A program made the position numbers and the translations under genes. The notes under the pieces are model-generated. The model did not search any database. It was not told where the DNA came from and saw nothing but the letters and a program-made list of their open reading frames with translations. A stretch of 64,000 nucleotides of DNA from Streptomyces sp. NRRL S-646 (GTDB taxonomy: Bacteria > Actinomycetota > Actinomycetes > Streptomycetales > Streptomycetaceae), in NCBI RefSeq assembly GCF_000720765.1, contig NZ_JODC01000013.1, forward strand, positions 62,001 through 126,000, read 5' to 3'. This document shows, one piece after another, positions 24,181-32,972 of the stretch (positions are counted from its first letter, which is position 1; each line of letters begins with the position of its first letter).

Positions 24181-24842
24181 CCATCCGTGTCCTGATCGCG
24201 GACGACCAGATGATGGTGCGCGAGGGCTTCTCGGTCCTGCTCAATGCGATGCCGGACATCGAGGTCGTTGGCGAGGCGGTGAACGGCCGCGAGGCCGTGG
24301 ACCGCGTCCGCGAACTGTCCCCCGACGTCGTCCTGATGGACATCCGCATGCCGGAGCTGAACGGCATAGAGGCGACCCGCGAGATCGTGGCCGCCAACAG
24401 CACGGCAAAGGTCCTCGTCCTGACGACCTTCGACCTCGACGAGTATGTCTACCAGGCCCTGCGCGCAGGCGCCTCCGGCTTCCTCCTGAAGGACGCCTCG
24501 GCCCGCCAACTCGCCGACGGCGTAAGGGTGGTGGCCTCCGGCGAGGCCCTGCTCGCCCCCTCGGTGACGAAGCGCCTGATCACGGAGTTCTCCAAACTCT
24601 CCGAGTCCCCCCGCGCCATGCACTCCGCCCACCAGGCCTACGGCGACCTCACCGAACGCGAGACGGAGGTCCTGGTCCTCATCGCCCAGGGCCTGTCCAA
24701 CGCGGAGATCGCCGAACAGCTGGTGGTCGCCGAGTCGACGATCAAGACCCACGTCAGCAGGATCCTGGTGAAACTGGGTCTGCGGGACCGGACACAGGCG
24801 GCGGTGTTCGCTTATGAGGCTCGGTTGGTGACGCCGGGCTGA
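24177..24842 (+). CDS. NarL/LuxR-family response regulator, pair 2
   Basis: 221 aa. Phospho-acceptor Asp in VVLMDIRMPELNG, Lys in GFLLKDASARQL, LuxR helix-turn-helix LSNAEIAEQLVVAEST followed by IKTHVSRILVKLGLRDRTQ. The recognition helix differs from pair 1 in a few positions (ESTIKTHVSR versus EQTVKTHVGR), so DNA targets may overlap. The last gene of the two-component block. Confidence 0.93.
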   Translation: MTIRVLIADDQMMVREGFSVLLNAMPDIEVVGEAVNGREAVDRVRELSPDVVLMDIRMPELNGIEATREIVAANSTAKVLVLTTFDLDEYVYQALRAGASGFLLKDASARQLADGVRVVASGEALLAPSVTKRLITEFSKLSESPRAMHSAHQAYGDLTERETEVLVLIAQGLSNAEIAEQLVVAESTIKTHVSRILVKLGLRDRTQAAVFAYEARLVTPG

Positions 24843-24960
24843 CGAAGACGGCCGGCCGTCCGCACCGGCTGTCGAGCCGCTTGGTCCAGACATATGCTGG
24901 AGTCATATCCGGAGAACGGATCCCGTCTGAGTACCGACGAGTAGTGAAGCGGAGCGGGCG

Positions 24961-25563
24961 ATGGGATGGAGTCTGGAAGGCCGGTATTTCGAAGCATGTC
25001 CTTGTGACGTGGTGTGTCCGTGCACCGTCTCGGCCTTGGCGATGCCGGCGGATACCGAGCGGTGTCAGGTGACGCTGGTGTTCCACGTCGACCGGGGGGA
25101 CGTCGAGGGTGTCGACGTCGGTGGGCTCACCGTCGCGCTGCTGGCGGACGCGCCAGGGCAGATGTCCCTGGGCGGCTGGCGTGTGGGGCTGTTCCTCGAC
25201 GAGGCGGCCTCGGCCGAGCAGGCCGAGAAGCTGCAGGGGGTGTTCAGCGGAGCGATGGGCGGGCCGCCGGAGATCCTCACTCCTCTGGTGGGCGAGATCG
25301 TCGGGGTGGAAACCGCTCCGATCACGTTCGACTCCGAGGGTCGGGTCCACCGCGTCACCATCGGGGACGCGGTCGACATCGAGGTCGAGGACTTCTTCCA
25401 TGAAGGCGCGAGCGAAGGCGCGACTCTGCATGGCATGACCATCACGCCCAACCCGGTCGTTACGATCGCGAAGTCCAATGTTGCCCGGATACGGGCGTTC
25501 GGTCTCGACCTCGACCTGGCGGGTCACAACGGGCACTCCGCGCCGTTCGCCTGGTCCGTCTGA
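24961..25563 (+). CDS. DUF1326 family protein
   Basis: 200 aa, soluble. The N-terminal GRYFEACPCDVVCPC is the DUF1326 hallmark with four Cys (CPC-x4-CPC) that may bind a metal or undergo thiol chemistry. VGLFLDEAASAEQAEKLQGVFSG and GHNGHSAPFAWSV complete the family pattern. Substrate unknown. ATG 24961 follows GCGGAGCGGG. The 118-bp upstream gap contains a short dyad ATATG-N7-CATAT (24892-24908), a weak operator candidate. Single-gene unit. Confidence 0.85.
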   Translation: MGWSLEGRYFEACPCDVVCPCTVSALAMPADTERCQVTLVFHVDRGDVEGVDVGGLTVALLADAPGQMSLGGWRVGLFLDEAASAEQAEKLQGVFSGAMGGPPEILTPLVGEIVGVETAPITFDSEGRVHRVTIGDAVDIEVEDFFHEGASEGATLHGMTITPNPVVTIAKSNVARIRAFGLDLDLAGHNGHSAPFAWSV

Positions 25564-25583
25564 CGGCCTCGCCGGGGGGCGAC

Positions 25584-25984
25584 TCACGCCGCGGCCAATT
25601 CGCACCACACGTACTTGCCCCGGCTGCCGTTCCTCGACTGCGGCTGCCAGCCCCACACGTCGGCGCAGGCGCGGACCAGGGCGAGGCCGCGGCCGTCCTC
25701 GGCGTCGGCGAGGCGGTCCAGCGGTCGCGGGGGCTCCGGCGGCTCGGGGTCCGCGTCCCACGCGCCGAGGTGCAGTGTGCCGGGCGGTGACCAGCGCACC
25801 CGTAGCGCGGCCGGGCCCTTCGTGTGCAGTACGGCGTTGGACACCAGCTCCGCTGTGTCGGCCAGGTGATCAGGCCGTGCAGGGTCAGGATCAAGCGGAG
25901 GGTGCGGCGGCAGACGGTGACGGCGCGGGGGTCGTTGGGGATGTGGAGGGTGTACTCCCACGGTTCGGATTCGTTTTCGGGCAT
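25584..25984 (-). pseudogene. frameshifted RsbW-like ATP-binding protein
   Basis: The N-terminal 39 residues (MPENESEPWEYTLHIPNDPR and on to LRLILTLHGLI) are in one frame. The continuation, ADTAELVSNAVLHTKGP, then DAEDGRGLALVRACADVWG and KYVWCELAAA, is in the next frame. The switch lies around 25866-25878. Together they make an ordinary HATPase_c protein like that at 4572, with N-box and glycine-rich lid intact, so a one-base deletion (or a sequencing error) breaks the gene. It is divergent from a WhiJ-like regulator, the usual partner. Confidence 0.75.
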
Positions 25985-26093
25985 GCGGCAACTCCGGTTC
26001 GCTGGTGGGGGTTTGGCGGTGGCATCGCCGCGACCGTCACGGCAGGACGAAGCGGTGCGCTTCCGCAGCGTGTGCGTTGCGTCACCGACGGTA

Positions 26094-26111
26094 GAGGAGT
26101 AATTACTCCTC
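26094..26111. promoter_or_regulatory. perfect 18-bp palindrome, candidate operator
   Basis: GAGGAGTAATTACTCCTC lies between the divergent ATP-binding pseudogene and the WhiJ-like gene at 26178, 66 bp before the latter. It is in the position equivalent to the 15-bp dyad at 4390-4427 but differs in sequence. Confidence 0.7.
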
Positions 26112-26177
26112 GCGCAACTGGTTGGCGTAGCCTGACGCTCGAACGAGGCACCACAGCAAGGCTGTTGAGGAGGGCGT

Positions 26178-27029
26178 ATGGCGCCGAGGAGTCACGCCAC
26201 CGCGAGGCAGGTGCGGTTGGGCGCCGAGCTGCGTCGACTGCGTGAGGCAGCTGGGCTGAAGGCGCGTGAGGTGGCCGGGCTGCTGAACTCGACCTCCGCT
26301 CAGATAAGCCAGGTGGAACTGGGCCTCTCGGGTGCCAGCGAGGAGCGAGTGCGGCGGCTCGCGGCGCATTATGCCTGCACGGACCAGGCATTGATCGATG
26401 CCCTCGTGGCCATGGCGACCGACCGCACGCGTGGCTGGTGGGAGGAGTACCGGGGGGTGCTGCCACCGGCGTTCCAGGACACCGCCGAGACCGAACATCA
26501 TGCGACGTCTCTGCGCGAGGTCGTGATCACGTACGTTCCAGGGCTGCTGCAGACCGCCGACTATGCTCGGGCGGTCTATGCGTACGTGCATCCCGGTCTG
26601 CCCGACAGCGAGTTGGAGCCTCGGGTGGAGCACCGGATCAGGCGGCGCGCTGTCATCGAAGGTGACAAGCCGACGCCGTACGAAACGTTGATCCACGAAT
26701 TCGCGCTCCGGACCCGTGTGGCGGACCGTCGGGTCTGCCGCGCCCAACTCCGGCAGATCCTCGATCAGATCGAGCAGCGGCACGCCACAGTGCGGGTCAT
26801 CCCCATCGATCAGGACGGGTTTGGCGGTGCAGGGATCTCGATGATGTACGCCGGGGGCCCGGTGCCTCGATTGGACACCGGACTACGGGACGCTCCCACC
26901 GGCGTGGCGTTCATCGATGCGGAGGCTCAGCTCAAACAGCTTCGAACACTCTTCCTTAAGATGCAGGCGGCGTCCCTGGAACCCGCTGAGTCGCGGGACT
27001 TCATCCACCGCCTGACAAAGGAGCTGTGA
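26178..27029 (+). CDS. WhiJ-like XRE regulator with DUF5753 domain
   Basis: 283 aa. Helix-turn-helix at about 15-70 (LLNSTSAQISQVELGLSG), the RGWWEEYRGVLPPAF linker, then DUF5753 with YVPGLLQTADYARAVY. Strong similarity in layout to the regulator at 3484. GAGGAGGG precedes ATG 26178. Its stop overlaps the DUF397 start (TGATG). The perfect palindrome at 26094 is a natural autoregulatory site. With its ATP-binding partner frameshifted, this module may run as a two-component remnant. Confidence 0.9.
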   Translation: MAPRSHATARQVRLGAELRRLREAAGLKAREVAGLLNSTSAQISQVELGLSGASEERVRRLAAHYACTDQALIDALVAMATDRTRGWWEEYRGVLPPAFQDTAETEHHATSLREVVITYVPGLLQTADYARAVYAYVHPGLPDSELEPRVEHRIRRRAVIEGDKPTPYETLIHEFALRTRVADRRVCRAQLRQILDQIEQRHATVRVIPIDQDGFGGAGISMMYAGGPVPRLDTGLRDAPTGVAFIDAEAQLKQLRTLFLKMQAASLEPAESRDFIHRLTKEL

Positions 27030-27220
27030 TGCACTGGCGTAAGTCCACCTACTCCGGCGGCGGCGACGGCGACACCTGCGTCGAGATCGCCCCCCTCCCC
27101 ACCCGCATAGCCGTCCGCGACTCCAAGGCCCCGGCTCGCGCCACCCTCTCCTTCCCGCCCGCCGCCTTCACCGCCCTCATCGACCATCTGAAGTATTTGT
27201 CACAGCTTGACCAGGCGTAG
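27029..27220 (+). CDS. DUF397 family small protein
   Basis: 63 aa. HWRKSTYSGGGDGDTCVEIA then IAVRDSKAPARATLSF is a complete DUF397 domain. ATG 27029 follows AAAGGAGC inside the upstream coding end and overlaps the XRE stop, so the two proteins are translationally coupled at similar levels. Presumed partner or modulator of the adjacent regulator. Confidence 0.88.
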   Translation: MHWRKSTYSGGGDGDTCVEIAPLPTRIAVRDSKAPARATLSFPPAAFTALIDHLKYLSQLDQA

Positions 27221-27294
27221 TTCCCCGACCCGTCTGCCATGTCCGTGTCACGGCTACGATTGGCCGACTTCGGGGGGTGGAGGGGGAATTGAGG

Positions 27295-28878
27295 ATGATG
27301 GTGCGACGGAGATCGCTCGGCCTCGTCGGTGTGGCCGCGCTGGTGCCGCTGGTCGCTTCCGGTGTTTTCGCCGCTTCGGCGCAGGCGGCGTCGGCCTCGC
27401 TGGTCGTCACCACGCTGGGGCGGCACGGTGCCAAGGTCTCCACGACGGTCAACGTCGTCGCCGTGCCGTCCGGGCAGACGTACAGCGTGAAGTCCGGCAA
27501 GCGGATCAGCCTGCCGGCGGGGCGCTACCTCGCGATGACCGACATTTACGAGAGCACCACCGACGGTCTGGGCACCGACACCATCGGCGCGCAGGTCGTA
27601 CAGGTCTCGGGCAGCAAGTCGGTGGCGCTCGACGCGCGCAAGGGCAAGGCCGTCAAGGTGTCGCTCGACACGCCCGCCGACGTGACCGAACCGCCGAAGA
27701 TCTCCGCGCAGGTGTGCGCCGCCACCGTCGGCAACATGCCCTCCGCCTTCAGCACGGGCGGCTGGAACGACGAGGGAGCCCTCTACGCCATCCCGAACTC
27801 GTCCAGGCTGCTGCAGTTCGGGTATCTGGCGCAGTGGTCGGGCAACGACAGCTACGTCGCCGCGAAGAACACCACGGGCATCCCGGCCGCGCCCGGTGGG
27901 TCGTTCAAGCGGTCGAAGCTGGCGACGATGCGCTTCTCGGTACGCAGCGGTACACAGATGGCCCGTCAGAACGACACCGCGCTCCAGGCACAGCCGAAGA
28001 CCGACGACTGCACGACCGACCTGATGGCCACGGTCCGCGACGACAACGCGCCGTACAGCGCCACCGTCCACGTGACTCCCGGGACCTGGCAGCCGCGTGA
28101 CGACATCATGGCGAGCAACGGCGACGACGTCGGCGGCGGTTTCCCGAAGCTCAGGACGCTGAAGGCGGGGCAGAGCTTCACCCAGTCCTTCGGGCGGGCC
28201 GTGTGGAGTCCGATGCACTATCTGCCGTTGCTCGGACGGAAGTCCGTCACCTTCATTCCGGACGGCCTGATCGGTGACCCCGACGTCGGCGCCGGCTGGG
28301 GCGACCCGACGCAGGAGACGGTGGTCCTGTCCAAGGGCAGCACCACCATCAAGAAGAAGACGCTGACCAACTGGGGTGGCGACGCGGAGTTCTCCGCAGG
28401 CATCCGCTCGGCCGGCTGGTACCGCCTGACCGTTGACGCCCATCGCCACCGTCCGGGCATCACCTTCCCCGCCGGCATGCTGTCGTCTCGCGCCACCCTC
28501 GACTGGCACTTCAAGGTGGCCGATCCGGCCAGGGCGATCGTCGCCCCCGTCTTCCTGACCCGCTTCCTGCCCACCGGGCTGAACAGCCACAACCAGGCCG
28601 CAGCCAACAGCACCACGACCGTCGACGTGAGTGCCGGGCGCGGCTCCCAGGGCCCGGACGTGAAGTTCACCAACGTGACCGCCAAGTCCGTCCGGGTCTG
28701 GTCGTCCGCCGACGGCGGCAGGACCTGGCAGGCGGCGACCGTCAAGCACGTCGGCTCGACCTGGCAGGCGTCCGTCCACAACCCCGCCTCCGGCGCCGTC
28801 GCCCTGCGCTCCGAGGTGACCGACTCCGCCGGGGACCGCTCGGTGGAGACCGTGTACCGGGCGTACGCCGTCGGCTGA
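27295..28878 (+). CDS. large secreted protein of unknown function
   Basis: 527 aa. Signal peptide: MMVRRRSLGLVGVAALVPLV then ASGVFAASAQAASA with an AQA-A cleavage site near residue 30. The mature part is rich in beta-prone, Thr/Ser/Gly segments (TDIYESTTDGLGTDTIG, RFSVRSGTQMARQ) and one Cys pair region. A late WSSADGGRTWQAATVKH resembles a sialidase-type Asp-box, suggesting beta-propeller or Ig-like modules. No catalytic motif is clear. ATG 27295 lies downstream of GGAGGGGGAATTGAGG. Single gene. Confidence 0.75.
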   Translation: MMVRRRSLGLVGVAALVPLVASGVFAASAQAASASLVVTTLGRHGAKVSTTVNVVAVPSGQTYSVKSGKRISLPAGRYLAMTDIYESTTDGLGTDTIGAQVVQVSGSKSVALDARKGKAVKVSLDTPADVTEPPKISAQVCAATVGNMPSAFSTGGWNDEGALYAIPNSSRLLQFGYLAQWSGNDSYVAAKNTTGIPAAPGGSFKRSKLATMRFSVRSGTQMARQNDTALQAQPKTDDCTTDLMATVRDDNAPYSATVHVTPGTWQPRDDIMASNGDDVGGGFPKLRTLKAGQSFTQSFGRAVWSPMHYLPLLGRKSVTFIPDGLIGDPDVGAGWGDPTQETVVLSKGSTTIKKKTLTNWGGDAEFSAGIRSAGWYRLTVDAHRHRPGITFPAGMLSSRATLDWHFKVADPARAIVAPVFLTRFLPTGLNSHNQAAANSTTTVDVSAGRGSQGPDVKFTNVTAKSVRVWSSADGGRTWQAATVKHVGSTWQASVHNPASGAVALRSEVTDSAGDRSVETVYRAYAVG

Positions 28879-28953
28879 GGCCGTTGGTGTCGTCGCATGG
28901 GGTCGTCGTGGGCCACCGGTGGAAAACCTGGTGGCCTCGGCGTACCACCTGCG

Positions 28954-28959
28954 TAGGGT
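28954..28959 (+). promoter_or_regulatory. -10 element of a probable leaderless promoter (GNAT)
   Basis: TAGGGT, 7 nt before GTG 28967, deciding this start over GTG 28919. Confidence 0.55.
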
Positions 28960-28966
28960 CGGGCAG

Positions 28967-29467
28967 GTGCCCGAGCTGAAACGGCTGCATGCCGGTCATG
29001 CCCCGGCGGTCCTGGCCTTCGAGCTGGCGAACCGCGCCTACTTCGCCGCCTCGATCACCGACCGCGGCGACGACTACTTCGAGCAGTTCACGGATCGGTA
29101 CGACGCCTTGCTGGCCGAGCAGGAGGCCGGCATCTGCGCCTTCCACGTGCTCGTCGCGGAGGACGGTTCGGTACTCGGCCGGTTCAATCTGGTCGACATC
29201 GAAGACCACGGTGCGGAGCTCGGCTACCGGGTCGCGGAGCACGTCGCAGGCCGGGGCGTGGCGACCGCGACCGTCCAGGAGCTGTGCCGGCTGGCGGCGG
29301 ACCGGCACGGGCTGCGCACCCTGCGGGCGGCCACCGCCCACCAGAACGTGGCGTCCCAGAAGGTCCTGACCAAGGCCGGGTTCGTTCCGGTCGGCCCGGC
29401 CGACCCGGCCCACGTCGGCGGCAATCCGGGGACCTGGTACCAGCGCCACCTCGTGCCGGAGTACTGA
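28967..29467 (+). CDS. GNAT N-acetyltransferase, RimJ/RimL-like
   Basis: 166 aa. Core acetyl-CoA fold: VLGRFNLVDIEDHGAELGYR is motif C/D-like, VAGRGVATATVQELCRLA is the pyrophosphate loop (R/Q-x-x-G-x-G/A), and LRAATAHQNVASQKVLTKAG is the RimJ-type C-terminal motif with the N-x-A-S-x-x-V-L-x-K-x-G-F. Likely acetylates a protein N-terminus or small amine. Single-gene unit. Confidence 0.88.
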   Translation: MPELKRLHAGHAPAVLAFELANRAYFAASITDRGDDYFEQFTDRYDALLAEQEAGICAFHVLVAEDGSVLGRFNLVDIEDHGAELGYRVAEHVAGRGVATATVQELCRLAADRHGLRTLRAATAHQNVASQKVLTKAGFVPVGPADPAHVGGNPGTWYQRHLVPEY

Positions 29468-29497
29468 CATCCCTGGTCAGGCGGGTGGATACCGGGT

Positions 29498-29503
29498 TAG
29501 CGT
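29498..29503 (+). promoter_or_regulatory. -10 element of a probable leaderless promoter (P450)
   Basis: TAGCGT, 6 nt before ATG 29510; no Shine-Dalgarno. Confidence 0.5.
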
Positions 29504-29509
29504 CCGTCC

Positions 29510-30715
29510 ATGACCGCCTTCGACCCCTGGGACCCGGCGTTCCTCGCCGACCCCTACCCCGCCTACGCCGACCTCCGCGCCCGGGGCCGCGTGCACTACT
29601 ACGAGCCCACGAACCAGTGGCTCGTCCCGCATCACGCCGACGTCTCCGCGCTGCTGCGTGACCGGCGGCTCGGGCGGACGTACCAGCACCGGTTCACGCA
29701 CGAGGACTTCGGGCGGACCGCGCCGCCCGACGAACACGAGCCGTTCCACACCCTCAACGACCACGGGATGCTGGACCTGGAGCCGCCGGACCACACCCGG
29801 ATCCGGCGGCTGGTGTCGAAGGCGTTCACACCGCGGACGGTCGAGCGGCTGGGGCCGTACGTCGGCAACCTCGCCGGGGAGCTCGTGGACCGGCTCGTCG
29901 AGAACGGCGGCGGCGACCTGCTCAGCGAGGTCGCCGAGCCGCTCCCCGTCGCCGTCATCGCCGAGATGCTGGGGTTCCCCGAGGCCGATCGCGGCCCTCT
30001 CCGCCCCTGGTCGGCCGACATCTGCGGGATGTACGAGCTGAACCCCTCCGAGGAGACGGCCACCCGCGCGGTGCGTGCCTCGGTCGAGTTCTCCGACTAC
30101 CTCCGCGAGCTGATCGCCGAGCGGCGCAAGGATCCCGGCGACGATCTCATCTCCGGGCTCATCGCCGCCCACGACGAGGGTGACCGCCTCACCGAGCAGG
30201 AGATGATCTCGACCTGCGTTCTGCTGCTCAACGCCGGTCACGAGGCCACCGTGAACGCCACCGTGAACGGCTGGTACGCCCTGTTCCGGCACCCCGACCA
30301 GCTCTCACAGCTCCGCGCTGATCACTCCCTCGTCCCCACCGCCGTAGAAGAGCTCATGCGCTACGACACCCCGCTCCAGCTGTTCGAGCGCTGGGTGCTG
30401 GACGAGATCGAGATCGACGGGACCGTCATCCCGCGCGGTGCCGAGATCGCCATGCTCTTCGGCTCCGCCAACCATGACCCCGAGGTCTTCCGGGACCCCG
30501 AGCGGCTCGACCTGACCCGCACGGACAATCCGCACATCTCCTTCTCCGCCGGCATCCACTACTGCATCGGTGCCCCGCTGGCCCGCATCGAGTTGGCTGC
30601 CTCGATGACGGCTCTGCTGGAGAAGGCGCCGACGCTGCGGTTGGCGGCGGAGCCGGAGCGGAAGCCGAACTTTGTGATCCGGGGGTTGGAAGGGCTGAGC
30701 ATCGAGGTGAGGTGA
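29510..30715 (+). CDS. cytochrome P450 (CYP107-like)
   Basis: 401 aa, standard bacterial class I length. The haem-thiolate loop is FSAGIHYCIGAPLARIE (Cys about residue 352). The ExxR is EELM R with R-Y (VEELMRYDTPLQ), and the I-helix is LLNAGHEATVN, where the usual Thr pair after the acid is Ala-Thr. HTRIRRLVSKAFTPR is the C-helix. It needs ferredoxin and reductase, none of which adjoin, and no biosynthetic genes are near, so it is an orphan monooxygenase of unknown substrate. Confidence 0.92.
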   Translation: MTAFDPWDPAFLADPYPAYADLRARGRVHYYEPTNQWLVPHHADVSALLRDRRLGRTYQHRFTHEDFGRTAPPDEHEPFHTLNDHGMLDLEPPDHTRIRRLVSKAFTPRTVERLGPYVGNLAGELVDRLVENGGGDLLSEVAEPLPVAVIAEMLGFPEADRGPLRPWSADICGMYELNPSEETATRAVRASVEFSDYLRELIAERRKDPGDDLISGLIAAHDEGDRLTEQEMISTCVLLLNAGHEATVNATVNGWYALFRHPDQLSQLRADHSLVPTAVEELMRYDTPLQLFERWVLDEIEIDGTVIPRGAEIAMLFGSANHDPEVFRDPERLDLTRTDNPHISFSAGIHYCIGAPLARIELAASMTALLEKAPTLRLAAEPERKPNFVIRGLEGLSIEVR

Positions 30716-30803
30716 TCACTCGTTCGGATGATCGCTGAGCGAATCCCGGTCGATGGTCGACAGCGGCTCGTCAAGCTGGTGCCTGCCTGCGAAGGGAGGC
30801 ACC

Positions 30804-31397
30804 ATGACGGTTATGGCAGAGCGTGCGTCGTCTCAGTTGTCGGTGGACATGTTCGAGCGGATCGCCGAGTTCGCCGAGAGGGAGGACGAGACCGTCAGGT
30901 TCGAGTTCATCGACGGACGGATCGGGCTCAAGAAAGTGACGAACGGCAACCACAACACGATCACCATGTGGCTGATCCGTCAGTGCATGCGTGCTCGGCC
31001 CGAGTTGGACCTCAACCCTCTGCAAGGGCTCAAGGTGGAGGCCTACCGCAAGGGCCGGGCCCGGCCGGATGGAGTGCTCGCCCCTGTCGATCACTTCGTG
31101 GGCCAGGGGGAGTGGGCCGATCCCCGCGGCGTGCTGATGGCAGTCGAGATCACGTCGTACGACTCGGACACCCACAAGCGTGACCGGGTCGAGAAGCCTC
31201 GGGCGTATGCCGAGGCGGGCATCCCGGTCTATCTGCTGATTGACCGGGACAACCTGTCCATTCTTGTTCATAGCGATCCGGATCTGGACGACGGCTATCG
31301 AGACATCCACGTGGTCAGGCTCGGTGGCAAGGTGACCCTCCCCGACCCCGTCCGCATCGAGCTGGACACCGAGGAGCTCAAGCAGTACGCCGACTGA
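30804..31397 (+). CDS. Uma2 family protein (PD-(D/E)xK nuclease-like)
   Basis: 197 aa. RFEFIDGRIGLKK leads into the fold; RARPDGVLAPVDHF supplies the catalytic P-D, and LMAVEITSYDSDTHKRDRVE the E-x-T, followed by KPRAYAEAGIPVYLLIDRD. This is the Uma2/DUF820 pattern, abundant in streptomycetes and cyanobacteria with unknown biological role. GGGAGG precedes ATG 30804. A second member is at 38275. No transposon or restriction neighbours support a defence role here. Confidence 0.88.
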   Translation: MTVMAERASSQLSVDMFERIAEFAEREDETVRFEFIDGRIGLKKVTNGNHNTITMWLIRQCMRARPELDLNPLQGLKVEAYRKGRARPDGVLAPVDHFVGQGEWADPRGVLMAVEITSYDSDTHKRDRVEKPRAYAEAGIPVYLLIDRDNLSILVHSDPDLDDGYRDIHVVRLGGKVTLPDPVRIELDTEELKQYAD

Positions 31398-31403
31398 TCC
31401 CGG

Positions 31404-32972
31404 TCACGTGGTCAAGTCCCGCCGCCGCAACCCTGCGAGTCCCCCGGCTACCAGCACCACCGCCAGCCCCATCAGGACCAGCACCGCCCCCCACTCCATC
31501 CCCCCACCCGGCAGCTTCGGCAGATGCCCGAACGGCGACAGATCCAGCACCGCCTGCGGAGCATCCAGCGCAGGCCCCACCCAGCCGATCAGCAGCACCG
31601 CCCCCGCGACACCCCACGCCGCCATCGCCGCCCGCGGGACCAGGCCGTAGACCAGGACCGCCACCCCGCCGATCACCCACACCGCGGCCACCTGCACCAG
31701 GCACGCGCCGAGGATCGGCCCGGCCTCCTTGCCGTAGCCGACGATGAAGCCCAGCCCGGCGAGCAGCATGATCAGCACCGCCCCGCCGAACGCGACCGTC
31801 AAGTGGCCGCAGGCCCACCGCAGCCGTCCCACCGCGTTCGCCAGCACCGGCTCCGCCCGCCCCGACGTCTCCTCGCCGTACAGCCTCAGCACGCTCGACA
31901 CGACGTAGAGCGCCGCGATCAGGCCCATCATGCCGATCATCGAGGCCAGGAAGGCGTCCGTCAGACCACTCTGGCCGCCCATCCGCTCGAAGATCTTCCG
32001 GGCGTTCTCGTTGTCGCCGACCAGGTTCGTCACGCCGTCCGTCAGGCCGCCGTAGACGACGCCCACGACGAAGAAGGCGATCGACCAGCCGGCGACAGCG
32101 CCCCGTTGCAGCCGCCAGGCCAGCGCTCCCGCCGTGCCCAGGCGGCCGGACGCCGGTCCGGGGCGCGTGGGAAGGAAACTCATGCCGACATCCCTGCGGC
32201 CCGCCAACTCGTAGGCCGCCCCGGCCTGGAGCGCCACCGCCGCCGCGAACAGCGCCAGCACCCACCAGCGTTCGTCGGCGTACGGGCGCAGGTTCTCCAG
32301 CCAGCCGAGTGGGGAGATCCAGGTCAGGGCCGAGGAGCCGTCGTCCGTCGCCGAGTCGCCGGCCGCGCGCAGAACGAAGGCCGCACCTAGGACGCCCGCG
32401 GTCAGCCCGCGGGCCAGCCGTGCGCTCTCCGTCAGCTGGGCGACGATCGCCGCCATCGTCGCGAAGACCATGCCGACGGCCGCGAGACCGAGGCCGAAGG
32501 CCACCGCACCGGACGCCCCCTGACCCGCCAGTCCGGCCGCAACCAGCAGTGCCAGTACGGCATTTGCGGCCCCCGCCGCCAGCAGAGCCGCCGTGAGGGA
32601 GGCCCTGCGGCCCACCATCCCGGACGCCACCAGTTCGTGCCGCCCGCTCTCCTCCTCGTCCCTGGTGTGCCGTACGACGATCATCAGGCTCATCGCGGCG
32701 GCCAGCGCACCCGCGTACACGCCGACGCGCCAGGCCGTCAGCGCGCCGACGGAGGTGTCGAAGACGGGACCGATCAGTGCGCGGAAGGAGGCGTTGGCCG
32801 CCACCTGGTGGACCAGGTCGGCGCGTTCGGCCGGGGTGCCGTAAAGGTTCTTCAGGGTGTTCGGCATGGAGAGGACCATCAGGGCGTTCACCGCCACCCA
32901 CACCGGGATCATCAGCCGGTCGCGGCGCAGGTTGAAACGCAGCAGCACCCCGGTGCCCACGAGGGAGGTCAT
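31404..32972 (-). CDS. ABC-2 type exporter permease
   Basis: 522 aa with about 12 hydrophobic segments in two repeats, as in fused two-half ABC-2 permeases. The N-terminal [20 protein letters not shown] and central [20 protein letters not shown] begin the halves. It partners the ATPase upstream, with which it overlaps by ATGA. Substrate unknown; polyketide or drug export is common in this family. The Uma2 gene ends 6 bp away on the opposite strand, a tight convergent junction with no evident hairpin. Confidence 0.87.
   Translation of the reverse strand: MTSLVGTGVLLRFNLRRDRLMIPVWVAVNALMVLSMPNTLKNLYGTPAERADLVHQVAANASFRALIGPVFDTSVGALTAWRVGVYAGALAAAMSLMIVVRHTRDEEESGRHELVASGMVGRRASLTAALLAAGAANAVLALLVAAGLAGQGASGAVAFGLGLAAVGMVFATMAAIVAQLTESARLARGLTAGVLGAAFVLRAAGDSATDDGSSALTWISPLGWLENLRPYADERWWVLALFAAAVALQAGAAYELAGRRDVGMSFLPTRPGPASGRLGTAGALAWRLQRGAVAGWSIAFFVVGVVYGGLTDGVTNLVGDNENARKIFERMGGQSGLTDAFLASMIGMMGLIAALYVVSSVLRLYGEETSGRAEPVLANAVGRLRWACGHLTVAFGGAVLIMLLAGLGFIVGYGKEAGPILGACLVQVAAVWVIGGVAVLVYGLVPRAAMAAWGVAGAVLLIGWVGPALDAPQAVLDLSPFGHLPKLPGGGMEWGAVLVLMGLAVVLVAGGLAGLRRRDLTT

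Noticed and set aside
24892..24908. ATATG-N7-CATAT dyad before the DUF1326 gene as an operator
   Set aside because: Arms are only 5 bp and there is no regulator gene nearby, so chance is likely.
30804..31397. Uma2 protein as part of a Tn7-like or restriction system
   Set aside because: No transposase, methylase or helicase partner adjoins it.
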